A DNA stretch of 64,000 nucleotides from positions 51,326,796 to 51,390,795 of the forward strand of contig OX485807.1 of assembly GCA_950295325.1 (NCBI GenBank). The letters run 5' to 3'. Numbering within the stretch: the first letter of the stretch is position 1; the number at the start of each line of letters is the position of its first letter. The position numbers and the translations under genes were made by a program. This DNA comes from Polytrichum commune (Eukaryota > Streptophyta > Polytrichopsida > Polytrichales > Polytrichaceae). Shown piece by piece: positions 9,093 through 20,217 of this stretch. The notes beneath the pieces are model-generated. The model saw only the letters and a program-made list of their open reading frames with translations, searched no databases and had not been told where the DNA came from.

Positions 9093-10205
9093 GGCTATCC
9101 CAAGAGTGGGATGAGCCTTGTCACCAAGCCTTTGGGGAGCTCAAGAGCAAGTTCTCTTCACAAGATGTGGTTAAGTTTCCGGGTTTTCATAAGCATTTTG
9201 AGGTGCACATGGAGGCGAAGGATTTTACCATTGGTGGATGTTGATCCAAGATGGATGACCATTGCTTGTGGGAGCATTAAGCTCCATGGTTGTTGAACCT
9301 TGTCCGGCTTGTGCAAGAAATGGTTATCCCAAGAGTGGGATGAGCCTTGCCACAAAGCCTTTGGGGAGCTTAAGAGAAAGTTTTCTTCGCCGCCCGTGCT
9401 CAAGTTCGCGTAGCTTGACTATCATTTTGAGGTGCATATGGGGGCGAGTGACTTTACCATTGGCGGATGTTGAGGCAAAATGGATGGCCATTGCATATAA
9501 GAGCATGAAGCTCGATGGTTGTCCGACCTTGTCCAACTTGTGCAAGAAATGGCTATCCCAAGAGTGGGATGAGCCATGCCACCAAGTCTTTGAGGAGCTT
9601 AAGAGCAAGTTCTCTTCGCCGCCCGTGCTCAAGTTCGCGGAGTTTGACAAACCTTTTGAGGTGCATACGGGGGCGAGTAACTTTACCATTGGCGGATGTG
9701 ATCCAATATGGATGCCCATTGCATATGGGAGCATTAAGCTTAATGGTTGTCGAACCTTGTGTGACTTGTGAAAGAAAGGGCTATCCCAAGAGTGGGATGA
9801 GCCTTGTCACCAAGTCTTTGGGGAGCTTAAGAGCAAGTTCTCTTCGCCGCCCGTACTCAAGTTCGTGGAGTTTGACAAACCTTTTGAGGTGCATACGGGG
9901 GCGAGTGACTTACCATTGGCGGATGTTGAGGCAAGATGGAAGGCCATTGCATATGAGAGCATGAAGCTCGATGGTTGTCCCACCTTGTGCGACTTGTGGA
10001 AGAAATGGCTATCCCAAAAGTGGGATGATGTTTGTCACGAGTCTTTGGGGAGCTTAAGACCAAGTTCTCTTTGCCGCCCGTGCTCAAATTCGCGGAGCTT
10101 GACAAACCTTTTGAGGTGCATACGGGGGTGAATGACTTTGCCAATGGCGGATTATGTGTAATTGGATGGCCATTGCATATGGGAGCATGAAGCTCGATGG
10201 TTGTC
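9093..10205 (+). repeat. RNase H-region tandem repeat in E2 (5 units of about 228 bp)
   Basis: Anchors GG(C/T)TATCC occur at 9093, 9322, 9551, 9779 and 10007, so the period is 228-229 bp. Each unit repeats the RT-connection to RNase H junction. Every unit has Gly in place of the RNase H catalytic Asp where readable. The period is not always a multiple of three (228 or 229), so the array breaks frame between units. Confidence 0.9.
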
Positions 10206-12011
10206 AAAGAAGACAACCAACTCATGACAAAGAACTTCTTTGTCGTAGTGCATTGCTTGAAGATGTGGCGATACTATTTGGGGTCGCACAAAGCAAAGGT
10301 CTACATGGACAATGTGTCCTAAAAGAATTTTGACATACAAGCGCAAGTGAGCGCCAAGTCACTGCGGTGGCATGATAGTTTGGCGCTTATGAAGGTGGAT
10401 TTGATCCACAAACCGGACCGTGGAAATGTGGTGCCGGATGCGCGAAGTAGACCGGAAGAGTTCCAAGCAATGAGAACCATCCAAACCTTGTGGCTAATGT
10501 GTGCCGGCGAAGGAAACTTGTGATGCAAGATACGGGAGGGGTAAATTAACTACCCCAAAGCACAAAAGCTTTTAGGTGAGCTTCACAAGAGCAAGGTGCT
10601 CAAAGAGGTTAAGTTGGTGGACGGATTGTTCAAGTGCAAGCAAAGTTGGGTGTATGTGCCACAAGGCAAGTTGAGGCTATCGGTTTTGAAGAAGAAATAT
10701 GATAGTCACATTGCCGGCCAAAGAGAAGAAAGAAAAAACCGCCATAGAATGGTGTCATGAGGGTACCATTGGCGGTGCATAAAGGAGGATATAGCCCACT
10801 TTGTGAAGGCTTGGATGAAGTGCCAAGTGAACCGAGTCTCTAACCAAAACCAAGGTGGTTTCTTGCAACCGTTGCCTATCCCGTTGGCGCCATGGCATGG
10901 TATGTGCATGGACTTGATCACAAGTTTGCCGGAGTCACATGGGTACGATGCCATCTTGTTGATGGTAGAGCGGTTTGCCAAGTTGGCACACATGGTGCCG
11001 ATTGTGGGAACCGCCACCGCGTTGGAGACCGCATAGCCTTTTCTCAAAGGATGGTTGAGGCACCACGGGTTGCCAAGAGTGATTGTGTGGGATCAAGATC
11101 CAAAGTTCACAAGTGCATTTTCAATGCATTTCTCTAAGGAGGTCGGAATGAAACTAAGGTTAGCACGACCTTGCATTCCCAAATGAATGGGAAATCGGAG
11201 CGTGTGAATGGAGTCTTGAAGCAATACTTGAGGAACTTGGTGGGGGCGGACCAAGGAGATTGGGCGGACTATGTGGGTCGAGCGGAGTGTAATTGTAATG
11301 TAGCCACGCACTTGGCTACCAAGGGGTGGTCTTTGATGGTGGCTTATGGAGTGGATGCGCTCCAACCTATTAACCTAGCTCTCGAGGGGGCACATTCAAC
11401 ACTAGAGTTCAACCAAGATGGTGAGGACTTGGCCAAGAAGCGTGAACAAGTTTTGGAGATGACCAAGTTGTTGGTGGAGAAAGTCCGAAGGTGCTACGGA
11501 GTGCAAGTCAATGCCGGAAGACGCGAAGTGGAGAATGAGGTGGGCCAAAAGGTGTTGTTGAATGTGAACAACTTCACTTAGCCGGAAGGCCTCACTCCAA
11601 AGTTCATGTCCAAAATTGGAGCTCCGTTTCCCATTGTGGAACAAGTGGTCAAGGACATATATAAGTTGGAATTACCGCCGGAGATCAAAGTGCATCCGAC
11701 ATTTCATGTCTCATTAAGAAAGTCATTTTAGGACGACACCTTGTGGCCCGATCACAAGCAAGTGATTAGGCCATGTCCCGACCTTGTGAAGGTCATTTGG
11801 AACATGAGGTAAGAGGGCATCCTCAAGTGTAGGAAGCCCAAGTGAAAAGGAAAGAAAAAGTACAAAGGAGTACTTGGTGAAATGGTGAGGATACCATGAG
11901 AAAGAAACCGCTTTGGTGGCGGCAAGAGACATGGTGAACACCAATGAATTGGTGAAGCACTTTGAAGAAACTAAGGCTAGACATTCCAATAAAATGAAGC
12001 GTAGGCATTGA
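10206..12011 (+). pseudogene. E2 RNase H end, integrase and chromodomain remnant
   Basis: Integrase catalytic segments are visible: MCMDLITSLPES near 10907-10945, DQDPKFTS near 11092-11112 and the Glu in KSERVNG near 11190-11210. Stops TAG at 11034-11036 and 11579-11581 are shared with the sister copies. The chromodomain-like tail has the first aromatic codon intact (TGG) followed by TGA, and ends at 12009-12011. In the linker near 10810 this copy has TGG where E1 and E4 have TGA, so it keeps some ancestral states. Confidence 0.8.
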
Positions 12012-12822
12012 TGAGGACATCAATCTCCTTTAGTGGGGGAGAGACTCTAGTAGCAAACATAGCTTCGAGGTTAATTGCTCGACAACATGCACTTGTTGTT
12101 TGGCTGAGGGAATAAAGTCCAAACTTTAGTGGTGCAAAGAGAAAAGTATGAGATGAGGTCCTAGTCTTGTACTTGTGCTTGGTTAATGGAAGAGGGGGAA
12201 TAGACATGCCAAACTAGGTTGGGTAAGCCGAGTAATTGGGGCCACGGCTTGGAGGGGCCTTGGATAAAACCGAGAAACTTCTTAGTTGTGGGCTTGTCCG
12301 GGCGGGGACAAGGTGATGGCGCGTGCTTATAAAAGTGCTACCCTCGAGCTAACGAGAGTTGGCGCATGGGAGTCATGAACCCATGTCTCGAAAGAGCAAA
12401 GTGGGAACCGAGTCGGGCGGGACTTGGCATCACCCCCGTGCGATCGAGGCGTGGCTTAACAATGGAAAGCCATCTCGGAGTTGCAACCGAGACAACTTAG
12501 TGGAAGCGTTGAGGTCTCGCCTAGATGTGTCATGTTAGGCTAGTGGAGCCTAACGGGGGAGGCCCAAAGGAGGGGCAACCCATGTGAGTCCCAAAGTAGG
12601 TGGGTCTAGTGTAGGTTAGGTCCTTGGAGGAGAAATCCACGGTCGCTAACGGACCACCTAGGAACGACACCTTTGGGACTATGCCAAATTTGAAGATGCA
12701 TTGTGGGGGTCGCGCCCTAAGGTAAACACAATGCCGCACCATAGAGGATGGCAACTTGAGAATTGGTGTGCCGACTACGAGTATAGTCGATGAGGGCATC
12801 GACTCCGTTTGGTGGGGGTGAG
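12012..12822 (+). other. E2 noncoding 3' region and polypurine tract
   Basis: This is the counterpart of 5506-6325, ending in GGTGGGGGTGAG directly before the LTR at 12823. I see no supported reading frame. Confidence 0.65.
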
Positions 12823-13795
12823 TGTCGCGCACCTCTCCATGAGGAGTGCCCGAAACACCATGGGCACAAGGGGGACCCCGGAGTGACACCCGGGACTTGT
12901 GGCGCCGTTGGTGAGAGGGCCCAAGTGATCCTAGTGTGGGTGAGGGCCCCGGGCGTTGAGAACGCCTCTCACCCACGGAGACTAGGAGGCACGAGGGTAA
13001 GGCCATGAGCTATGCGTAGCTCATGGCGTGGTGATTCTAGAATGCTCAAGAACACCTCAATCGGAGGTGTGAGCTAGGAGTTATGGCCATTTGAGTGGGG
13101 CGCTGTCCCGGGACAGCGCCCTGGTGCAGCAGTGCCTGGGAGTGACTCCCGGTACTGCCAAGGTTCAAAGAGGCATAACGTCCTCATAACTTGCCCAAAT
13201 GGGGCAAGTGAGGAGTCCATCGGCATCTACGTGAAACGTAGATGAAGATGGAGTGGTTGGTTGTTATGATCAGACATCATACAAGGAAGTTATGATGGTC
13301 TGAAGCTGCTGGGGGGTTCTAGGCCCAGCAGCTAAAGGAAAATGTCCACTTGGCCCCAACTCTTGGTAGAGAGACAAGAGGTTGGTTGACGGTGGGGTAG
13401 GGGCCCCGCGTGAAGTCCTAGAGGCTTATATGGGTGAGGTGGTGTGGCCTCACCCACCCGAGGCCGAACGGCAAGGCCTCCATGGGCTTTGGCCTATTGT
13501 GAGGCCATAGTTGCCTAGTATGGTTCGGGTTGTTGTAGTGTTGCTCCGGCAACGCGATGATCAACATAGGATTGGACTTCCATGGATGGAAGTCCACATC
13601 TAGGAATGGGCTACCGATTAAGGGGTGAGTCCCGAAAGCAAAGTAGGAGGGTTGGTTCCCTCCTATGAGCTATGTGGTCCGGGGTAGGAGGAGCTAACCA
13701 TTAGCATGGCGGAATGCGAATGGTTAGCGCTCGTAGCCTTTGCTAGAATTGAAAATTGGCAAGATTGTCAAGGGGGGCTAGCAAGGGTTGCGACA
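12823..13795 (+). repeat. 3' LTR of E2
   Basis: A 973-bp LTR with TGTCGC/GCGACA ends, preceded by the E2 polypurine tract. The sequence after it (CAATG, 13796-13800) belongs to an unrelated host sequence. No matching CAATG lies before the LTRs at 6326 or 12823, as expected if the true left end of the tandem E1-E2 array lies outside the window. Confidence 0.92.
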
Positions 13796-13968
13796 CAATG
13801 CCACCCCAGTTTCCGCCGCGATTGGGGAGGAAACCTTGGGTGATTGTTAGCGCTCGTAGCCTTTGCTAGAATTGAAAATTGGCAAGATTGTCAAGGGGGG
13901 CTAGCAAGGGTTGCGACACAATGCCACCCCAGTTTCCGCCGCGGTTGGGGAGGAAACCTTGGGTGATT
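13723..13968 (+). repeat. 123-bp tandem duplication across the LTR end and flank
   Basis: The last 73 bp of the LTR plus about 50 bp of host sequence (13723-13845) are repeated directly at 13846-13968 with very few changes. The duplication therefore happened after the LTR insertion and recreates a second GCGACA end at 13913-13918. Confidence 0.9.
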
Positions 13969-15253
13969 GCCACGTGGCCGATGTCTCAACTCCAACCCTT
14001 GCCACGGACTTCCAAGTGGTTGTCCGGGATCCGCTGTCGCAACCCTTGCTAGCCCCCCCTTGACCATCTTGCCAATTTTCAATTCTAGCAAAGGTTACGA
14101 GTGGCTAACCCTTCGCATACCGCCATGCTAATGGTTAGCTCCTCTAACCCCGGACCAATAGTTCATAGGAGGGAACCAACCCTCGTACTTTGCTTTCGGG
14201 ACTCACCCCTTAATCGGTAACCCATTTCCCCAATGTGGACTTCCATCCATGGAAGTCCAATCCTATGTTGATCATCGCGTTGCCGGAGCAACACTACAAC
14301 AACCCGAACCATACTAGGCAACTATGGCCTCACAATAGGCCAAAGCCCATGGAGGCCTTGCCGTTCGGCCTCGGGTGGGTGAGGCCACACCACCTCACCC
14401 ATATAAGCCTCTAGGACTTCACGCGGGGCCCCTACCCCACCGTCAACCAACCTCTTGTCTCTCTACCAAGAGTTGGGGCCAAGTGGACATTTTCCTTTAG
14501 CTGCTGGGCCTAGAACCCCCCAGCAGCTTCAGACCATCATAACTTCCTTGTATGATGTCTGATCATAACAACCAACCACTCCATCTTCATCTACGTTTCA
14601 CGTAGATGCCGATGGACTCCTCACTTGCCCCATTTGGGCAAGTTATGAGGACGTTATGCCTCTTTGAACCTTGGCAGTACCGGGAGTCACTCCCAGGCAC
14701 TGCTGCACCAGGGCGCTGTCCCGGGACAGCGCCCCACTCAAATGGCCATAACTCCTAGCTCACACCTCCGATTGAGGTGTTCTTGAGCATTCTAGAATCA
14801 CCACGCTATGAGCTACGCATAGCTCATGGCCTTACCCTCATGCTTCCTAGTCTCAGTGGGTGGGAGGCGTTCCCAACGCCCGGGGCCCTCACCCACACTA
14901 GGATCACTTGGGCCCTCTCACCAATGGCGCCACAAGTCCCGGGTGTCACTCCGGGGTCCCCCTTGTGCCCATGGTGTTTCGGGCACTCCTCATGGAGAGG
15001 TGCGCGACATCCGCCGCCACTTGCCATTCTTGCTCCGGAATTTCCGCCGGACAACCAACTATCCGCCCCACTGGCACCGGACGTTGCGGAAACGGTGGAC
15101 CGCGTGGGAGTGATTTCCGCGCCGAATGCTCACGATGTGCAAGTGGCGCCACCACGTGCTCCATTTTTGGCAACGGACGGCGCGGACCGCCGCGAGGAGC
15201 GGAAGCACAATAAGAAGGAAGCCAAGTTGAAGAAGCGGAAGGATAAGGAGTAG
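13919..15253 (+). pseudogene. Pro/Ala-rich open frame with Lys-rich tail, split by a solo LTR
   Basis: If the solo LTR at 14035-15009 and one copy of its TCCGC duplication are disregarded, the two flanks share a reading frame. It runs from about 13919 through ADVSTPTLATDFQ to the insertion, then DPPPLAILAPEF and a very basic end KKEAKLKKRKDKE, with the stop at 15251-15253. About 38 codons lie before and 80 after the insertion. No domain is recognised. Its position beside LTR-like sequence suggests the end of another retroelement's ORF, but a host gene fragment is possible. No start codon is seen, because the E1-E2 array interrupts it upstream. Confidence 0.5.
14035..15009 (-). repeat. Solo LTR, target duplication TCCGC
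   Basis: A 975-bp minus-orientation LTR with TGTCGC/GCGACA ends. TCCGC flanks it at 14030-14034 and 15010-15014. It interrupts the Pro/Ala-rich frame described at 13919-15253. Confidence 0.95.
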
Positions 15254-15803
15254 ATTTTAGTTAGGATTCCATTTTGGTTTGTTTTGGGCAAGTAGTTAGT
15301 TGGCCCCGAGTTGTGCGCCTCGTCATTTTCTTTGTTTGGGTTTTGACCTCTCCATGAGGCGGATTGTCAAGACTGCCACGTGGCCCGCGATTTCCAGCAT
15401 GGAAATCATGACATGTGGGTGTTAGTTTGGTTTTTAAGGGAGAACACTTCGGTGTTTCTCTCATCATTTTGCAATGCAAGTGTTCTTTTGTTCAATTCAT
15501 ACCTTATGCTTTACTCCACCTTCGGTTCGAGTTGAGTCTTGAATACATGTGTAATGCAAGTGGTCCCTCTTTTCCGTACTTGAGGTTTCCGAGTTTTCCG
15601 CCATTCCCTATCATTGTGTAGGTTAGTATTCCGTGATAGGACAGGGGGTCAGTAATACCCCGAGGTGCGTGTGGTTAAAACGCCCATGTGTGAGCAGGTG
15701 ATGGGCGGAGGAATCTTAAGCGCGGAAAGGAGGAAAGGATTGGCCGAGCAAGGGGAAAGAACCCCACCGTGGGGTTGTTGGGCAAGGGAAGTTCCACACA
15801 CAC
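15254..15803 (+). other. Unrelated retroelement 3' region / LTR-like sequence, left piece
   Basis: Noncoding sequence after the Lys-rich frame, interrupted by E4 at 15804 and continuing at 31063. The joined stretch of about 1.5 kb from around 15413 to 32170 begins TGTGGG and ends ACGACA. It contains a TATA-like CCTATATTAG near 31290, so it could be an LTR of an older, different element. No second copy lies in the window to test this. Confidence 0.4.
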
Positions 15804-16795
15804 TGTCGCGCACCTCTCCATGAGGAGTGGCCGAAACACCATGGGCACAAGGGGGACCCCGGAGTGACACCCGGGACTTGTGGCGCCGTTGGTGAGAGGG
15901 CCCAAGTGATCCTAGTGTGGGTGAGGGCCCCGGGCGTTGGGAACGCCTCCCACCCACGAAGACTAGGAGGCACAAGGGTAAGGCCATGAGCTATGCGTAG
16001 CTCATGGCGTGGTGATTCTAGAATGCTCAAGAACACCTCAATCGGAGGTGTGAGCTAGGAGTTATGGCCATTTGAGTGGGGCGCTGTCCCGGGACAGCGC
16101 CCTGGTACAGCAGTGCCTGGGAGGGATTCCCGGGACTGCCAAGGTTCAAACAGGCATAACTTCCCCAAGACTTGCTCGAATGGAGCAAGTGAGGAGTCCA
16201 TCGGCATCTACGTGAAGCGTAGATGAGGATGGAGTGGTTGGTTGTTATGATCAGACATCATACAAGGAAGTTATGATGGTCTGAAGCTGCTGGGGGGTTC
16301 TAGGCCCAGCAGCTAAAGGAAATTGTCCACTTGGCCCCAACTCTTGGTAGGGAGACAAGAGGTTGGTTGACGGTGGGGTAGGGGCCCCGCGTAGAGTCCT
16401 AGAGGCTTATATGGGTGAGGTGGTGTGGCCTCACCCACCCGAGGCCGAACGGCACGGCCTCCATAGGCATTGGCCTAATGTGAGGCCATAGTTGCCTAGT
16501 ATGGTTCGGGTTGTTGTAGTGTTGCTCCGGCAACGCGATGATCAACATAAGATTGGACTTCCATGAATGGAAGTCCACATCTAAGGATTGGTTACCGATT
16601 AAAGGGGTTGGTTAGCGATTAAGGGGTGAGTCCCGAAAGCAAAGTAGGAGGGTTGGTTCCCTCCTATGAACTATTGGTCCGGGGTAAGAGGAGCTATCCA
16701 TTAGCATGGCGGAATGCGAATGGTTAGCGCTCGTAACCTTTGGTAGAAATGAAAATTGGCAAGATTGTCAAGGGGGCCTAGCAAGGGTTGCGACA
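15804..16795 (+). repeat. 5' LTR of E4
   Basis: A 992-bp LTR paired with 30066-31057. Subtype marks shared by the pair include GGTAGGGAGACAAG, GCGTAGAGTCC and a 16-20 bp insertion giving two GGTTA(C/G)CGATTAA blocks. The CTTGCTC/GAGCAAG stem at 16171-16189 is fully paired, with both arms changed from the CTTGCCC/GGGCAAG form of other LTRs. Confidence 0.95.
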
Positions 16796-16846
16796 CTTGG
16801 TATCAGAGCAGGGTTCCAATATTTGAGCTAGCACTTTGAGGTAGAC

Positions 16847-17717
16847 ATGGCTATCAAAAATGCGGGTTATGATGGTGAGCCCGTGGTTTCCGAAAGGTTG
16901 TGAGGCTTAAATTGGAATAAAGATCATGTGCAAGTGGAGTTTGACCATACCATTGGTTCTAATGACAATGGTGGGCACTAAGGTGGATTCGGTAAGGAAA
17001 ATGAAGGAGTGCTTTGAAAAGGGCTCCCACAAACTTCCAAAAGTATTTGGGGCCTAGAATACCGAATGCACCTAAAACCTTGGAGGGTATTAATTTTGGA
17101 TTGAAATTCCAATTTGAAATGCCTAAAAGGTGGATATGTTGGAATTGGTGCAAATGAGGCACCCGGGGCTTCTTAAGGCCTATGTGCGCTATTCAAACGC
17201 ACAAATGAAGGATACACCTAAAACGGACGAGCTTTCTAAGAAATGCATCCTTTTAGGTGGGGTTTTAAAAGCGGGTGGTGGATGCCTTGTTTAAGTCCCC
17301 AAGGCTTCTTGAGGACATGGTGGGGACCATCAAATTTGCAAGAGCATTAAAGCCGATGGTCCCAAAGAGAAGTTTGGCGGCGCATCACCACAAGTGGCTT
17401 TAGCCAAATTAGGTCCCAAAGAAATGAGTGCAAATTGTTTGGTCCATTTTACTTAGGCAAAACATGTTGGTGCCGCGGACGGAATGTTGGGAGGTGGGTT
17501 TGTCCTACCAAGGCAATTCATGTTTGTGCCGCGGACGGAGTGTGGGAAGGTGGCTTTGTGCTACCAAGGCAAAACATGTTTGTTTTGCGGACAAACTATT
17601 AGAAATTGGTTTTGTGGCACCAAACCAATTGGTTCCGTGGACGAAATGTTTAAAGTTGGCTTTGCGGACCAAGCCAAGCCAAGTTGCCGAGGACCGAATG
17701 TAAGACGATGGCATTGT
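16847..17717 (+). pseudogene. E4 gag remnant
   Basis: The ATG at 16847 is followed by 18 codons homologous to the open gag at the left edge, then TGA at 16901-16903 in place of CGA. Around 17460-17690 this copy has lost the similarity seen between E2 and E3. It carries instead a run of about four imperfect 60-bp repeats built around GCCGCGGACGGA / AAGGCAAA.ATGTT. E3 then interrupts at GGCCA (17718-17722). Confidence 0.7.
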
Positions 17718-17722
17718 GGCCA

Positions 17723-18694
17723 TGTCGCGCACCTCTCCATGAGGAGTGCCCGAAACACCATGGGCACAAGGGGGACCCCGGAGTGACACCCGGGACTTGT
17801 GGCGCCGTTGGTGAGAGGACCCAAGTGATCCTAGTGTGGGTGAGGGCCCCGGGCGTTGGGAACGCCTCCCACCCACGAAGATTAGGAGGCACAAGGGTAA
17901 GGCCATGAGTTATGCGTAGCTCATGGCGTGGTGATTCTAGAAAGCTCAAGAACACCTCAATCGGAGGTGTGAGCTAGGAGTTATGGCCATTTGAGTGGGG
18001 CGCTGTCCCGGGACAGCGCCCTGCTACAGCAGTGCCTGGGAGTGATTCCCGGGACTGCCAAGGTTCAAACAGGCATAACTTCCTCAAGACTTGCCCGAAT
18101 GGGGCAAGTGAGGAGTCCATCGGCATCTACGTGAAGCGTAGATGAAGATGAAGTGGTTGGTTGTTATGATCAGACATCATACAAGGAAGTTATGATGGTC
18201 TGAAGCTGCTGGGGGGTTCTATGCCCAGCAGCTAAAGGAAAATGTCCACTTGGCCCCAACTCTTGGTAGAGAGACAAGAGGTTGGTTGACGGTGGGGTAG
18301 GGGCCCCGCGTGAAGTCCTAGAGGCTTATATGGGTGAGGTGGTGTGGCCTCACCCACCCGAGGCCGAACGGCACGGCCTCCATGGGCATTGGCCCTATGT
18401 GAGGCCATAGTTGCCTAGTATGGTTCGGGTTGTTGTAGTGTTGCTCCGGCAATGCGATGATCAACATGGGATTGGACTTCCATGGATGGAAGTCCACATC
18501 TAGGAATGGGTTACCGATTAAGGGGTGAGTCCCGAAAGCAAAGTAGGAGGGTTGGTTCCCTCCTATGAACTATAAGGTCCGGGGTAGGAGGAGCTAACCA
18601 TTAGCATGGCGGAATGCGAATGGTTAGCGCTCGTAACCTTTGCTAGAATTGAAAATTGGCAAGATTGCTAAGGGGGTTAGCAAGGGTTGCGACA
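17723..18694 (+). repeat. 5' LTR of E3
   Basis: A 972-bp LTR identical by eye to 23972-24943. Both share the private variants GAGAGGACCC, GAAGATTAGG, GAGTTATGCG, CTGCTACAGC and TTCTATGCCC. A primer-binding site follows directly. Confidence 0.95.
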
Positions 18695-18745
18695 CTTGGT
18701 ATCAGAGCAGGGTTCCAAGTTTTGAGCTCGCACTTTGAGGGAAAC

Positions 18746-19860
18746 ATGGGTATCAAAAATGCGGGTTATGATGGTGAGCCCGGGGTTTCCAAAAGGTTGT
18801 GAGGCTCAAATTGGAACAAAGATCATGTGTAAAGGGAATTTGACCATACCATTGGTTCTAATGACAATGGTGGGCATGATGGTGGATTCGGTAAGGAAAT
18901 TGGTGGAGTCCTTTGAAAGGGCTCCCGCACACCTCAAAAAAGCATTTGGGGCCTAGAATACCGAATGCACCCAAAACCTTGGAGGGCATTAATGTTGGAT
19001 TGAAATTCCAATTCGAAATGCTTGGAAGGTATTGATGTTGGAATGAATTTGGTGGAAATGAGGCGTGCGGGCCTCTTAAGGCGTATATGCGCGAATTTCA
19101 CACCCAAATGAATTGTGCATCTTAGATGAACGAGTTTTCTAAGAAGTACATCGTTTTAGATGGGGTTTCAAAAGCGGGTGGTGAATACCAAGTTCAAATT
19201 TCCAAAAGTTTATTGAGGTTGTGGCGGGGATCATCAAAATTGCAACGAGCCTTAAGGCCGATGACCCCAATAAGAAATTTGGTGGTGCCTTACAACAATG
19301 GACGTTGAGGGGAGATAGGTACCACGCCAAATAATACTTATGCCGCGGACCGAATGTAAGACGATGGCATTGTGGCCAAGGCTAGTAGCCTTAAGCCGAG
19401 CCCAAGTCTTTTGTACTTTGAGGCTCAAATGAATGGGACAAATGTCTCATGGGTTGATAAAGAGGCTACCAATCCTTCTTGAGCCCAAAGCTCGCAAGGG
19501 AGTTGGGGCTTGCCGATTGATAGAGCGGGCAAGCCCACCAAGGTGCGGTTTGGAAAGGGCGAACCGCATGAAACAAAGGAGGCCGCGATGCATGTAACTT
19601 TTCAATGTGGGACATTGGATTTTTGTCAAAATTTCACACCATGTGAAATAGATGAAATGCATGTCATTGTGAAGGCTGCCTTCTTTGAAACTCACATGAT
19701 AGATGTGAGGTGCAAGCCGGTGTGCTTGCGGTGCATTATGATGTGTCATAATGGCAAAGAATTGAAGTTCAAATTGACAAGGACTCCTATGGTAGGAGGA
19801 CCTAAGTTGAATTTGGTCTTAATGGACCAAATGAAAAATACAAAGCATAATGGTCGTGGT
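18746..19860 (+). pseudogene. E3 gag and protease-linker remnant
   Basis: The ATG at 18746 starts a frame homologous to the open gag at the left edge and stops at TGA 18800-18802 (codon 19). The region 19510-19860 stays open for about 115 codons and contains the segments TLDFCQNFTPCEID, FFETHMIDVRCKPVC and TRTPMVGGPKLN. These correspond to the stretch between protease and RT in gypsy polyproteins. Confidence 0.65.
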
Positions 19861-20217
19861 TCAATTGGAGCAACTCCAAGGAACGTATGGGGAGGCTAGG
19901 AAAGATGGGCCTCCCCCAAACAACATTGGTGTGATGTTGGTGAGATACAAGGATGTATTCACCAATATGTTGCCCAAAAAAATTGCCGCCAAGGAGTGAA
20001 AAATAACTTTGCTCAACGAAAGATTGAGTTCTTGAGGTATGTGGTGACAAAGGAAGTTGGTGGACGAACATGAAGAATGTCAAGGCAATCCAAAAGGAGA
20101 ATTGGCCCTTGATTCAAAAGGGCTTAGGTCATTTGTTGGCCTAGCCAATTAGTACCACAACTTCATTCGAGAGTTTTCTAAGGTTGCTAGGACCTTATTC
20201 AACTTATTGAGGAAAAT

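Larger units (their letters stand above)
7574..12822 (+). mobile_element. E2: degenerate gypsy/chromovirus internal region
   Basis: A complete internal region between the LTRs at 6326-7573 and 12823-13795, with no nested insertions. In order: primer-binding site 7576-7587; gag remnant from ATG 7625; protease-like remnant about 8380-8725; RT deletion junction about 8866-8945; a five-unit RNase H array 9093-10205; RNase H end; integrase about 10860-11580; chromodomain-like tail ending at 12009-12011; noncoding 3' region and polypurine tract. It is dead: gag has TAA at codon 5, the integrase has TAG at 11034 and 11579, and no RT palm with a YxDD motif is present. The palm is also absent from E3 and E4. 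Confidence 0.88.

Noticed and set aside
9093-10205. CRISPR-like array
   Set aside because: The repeats are about 228 bp of coding-derived sequence without unique spacers, in a eukaryotic genome.
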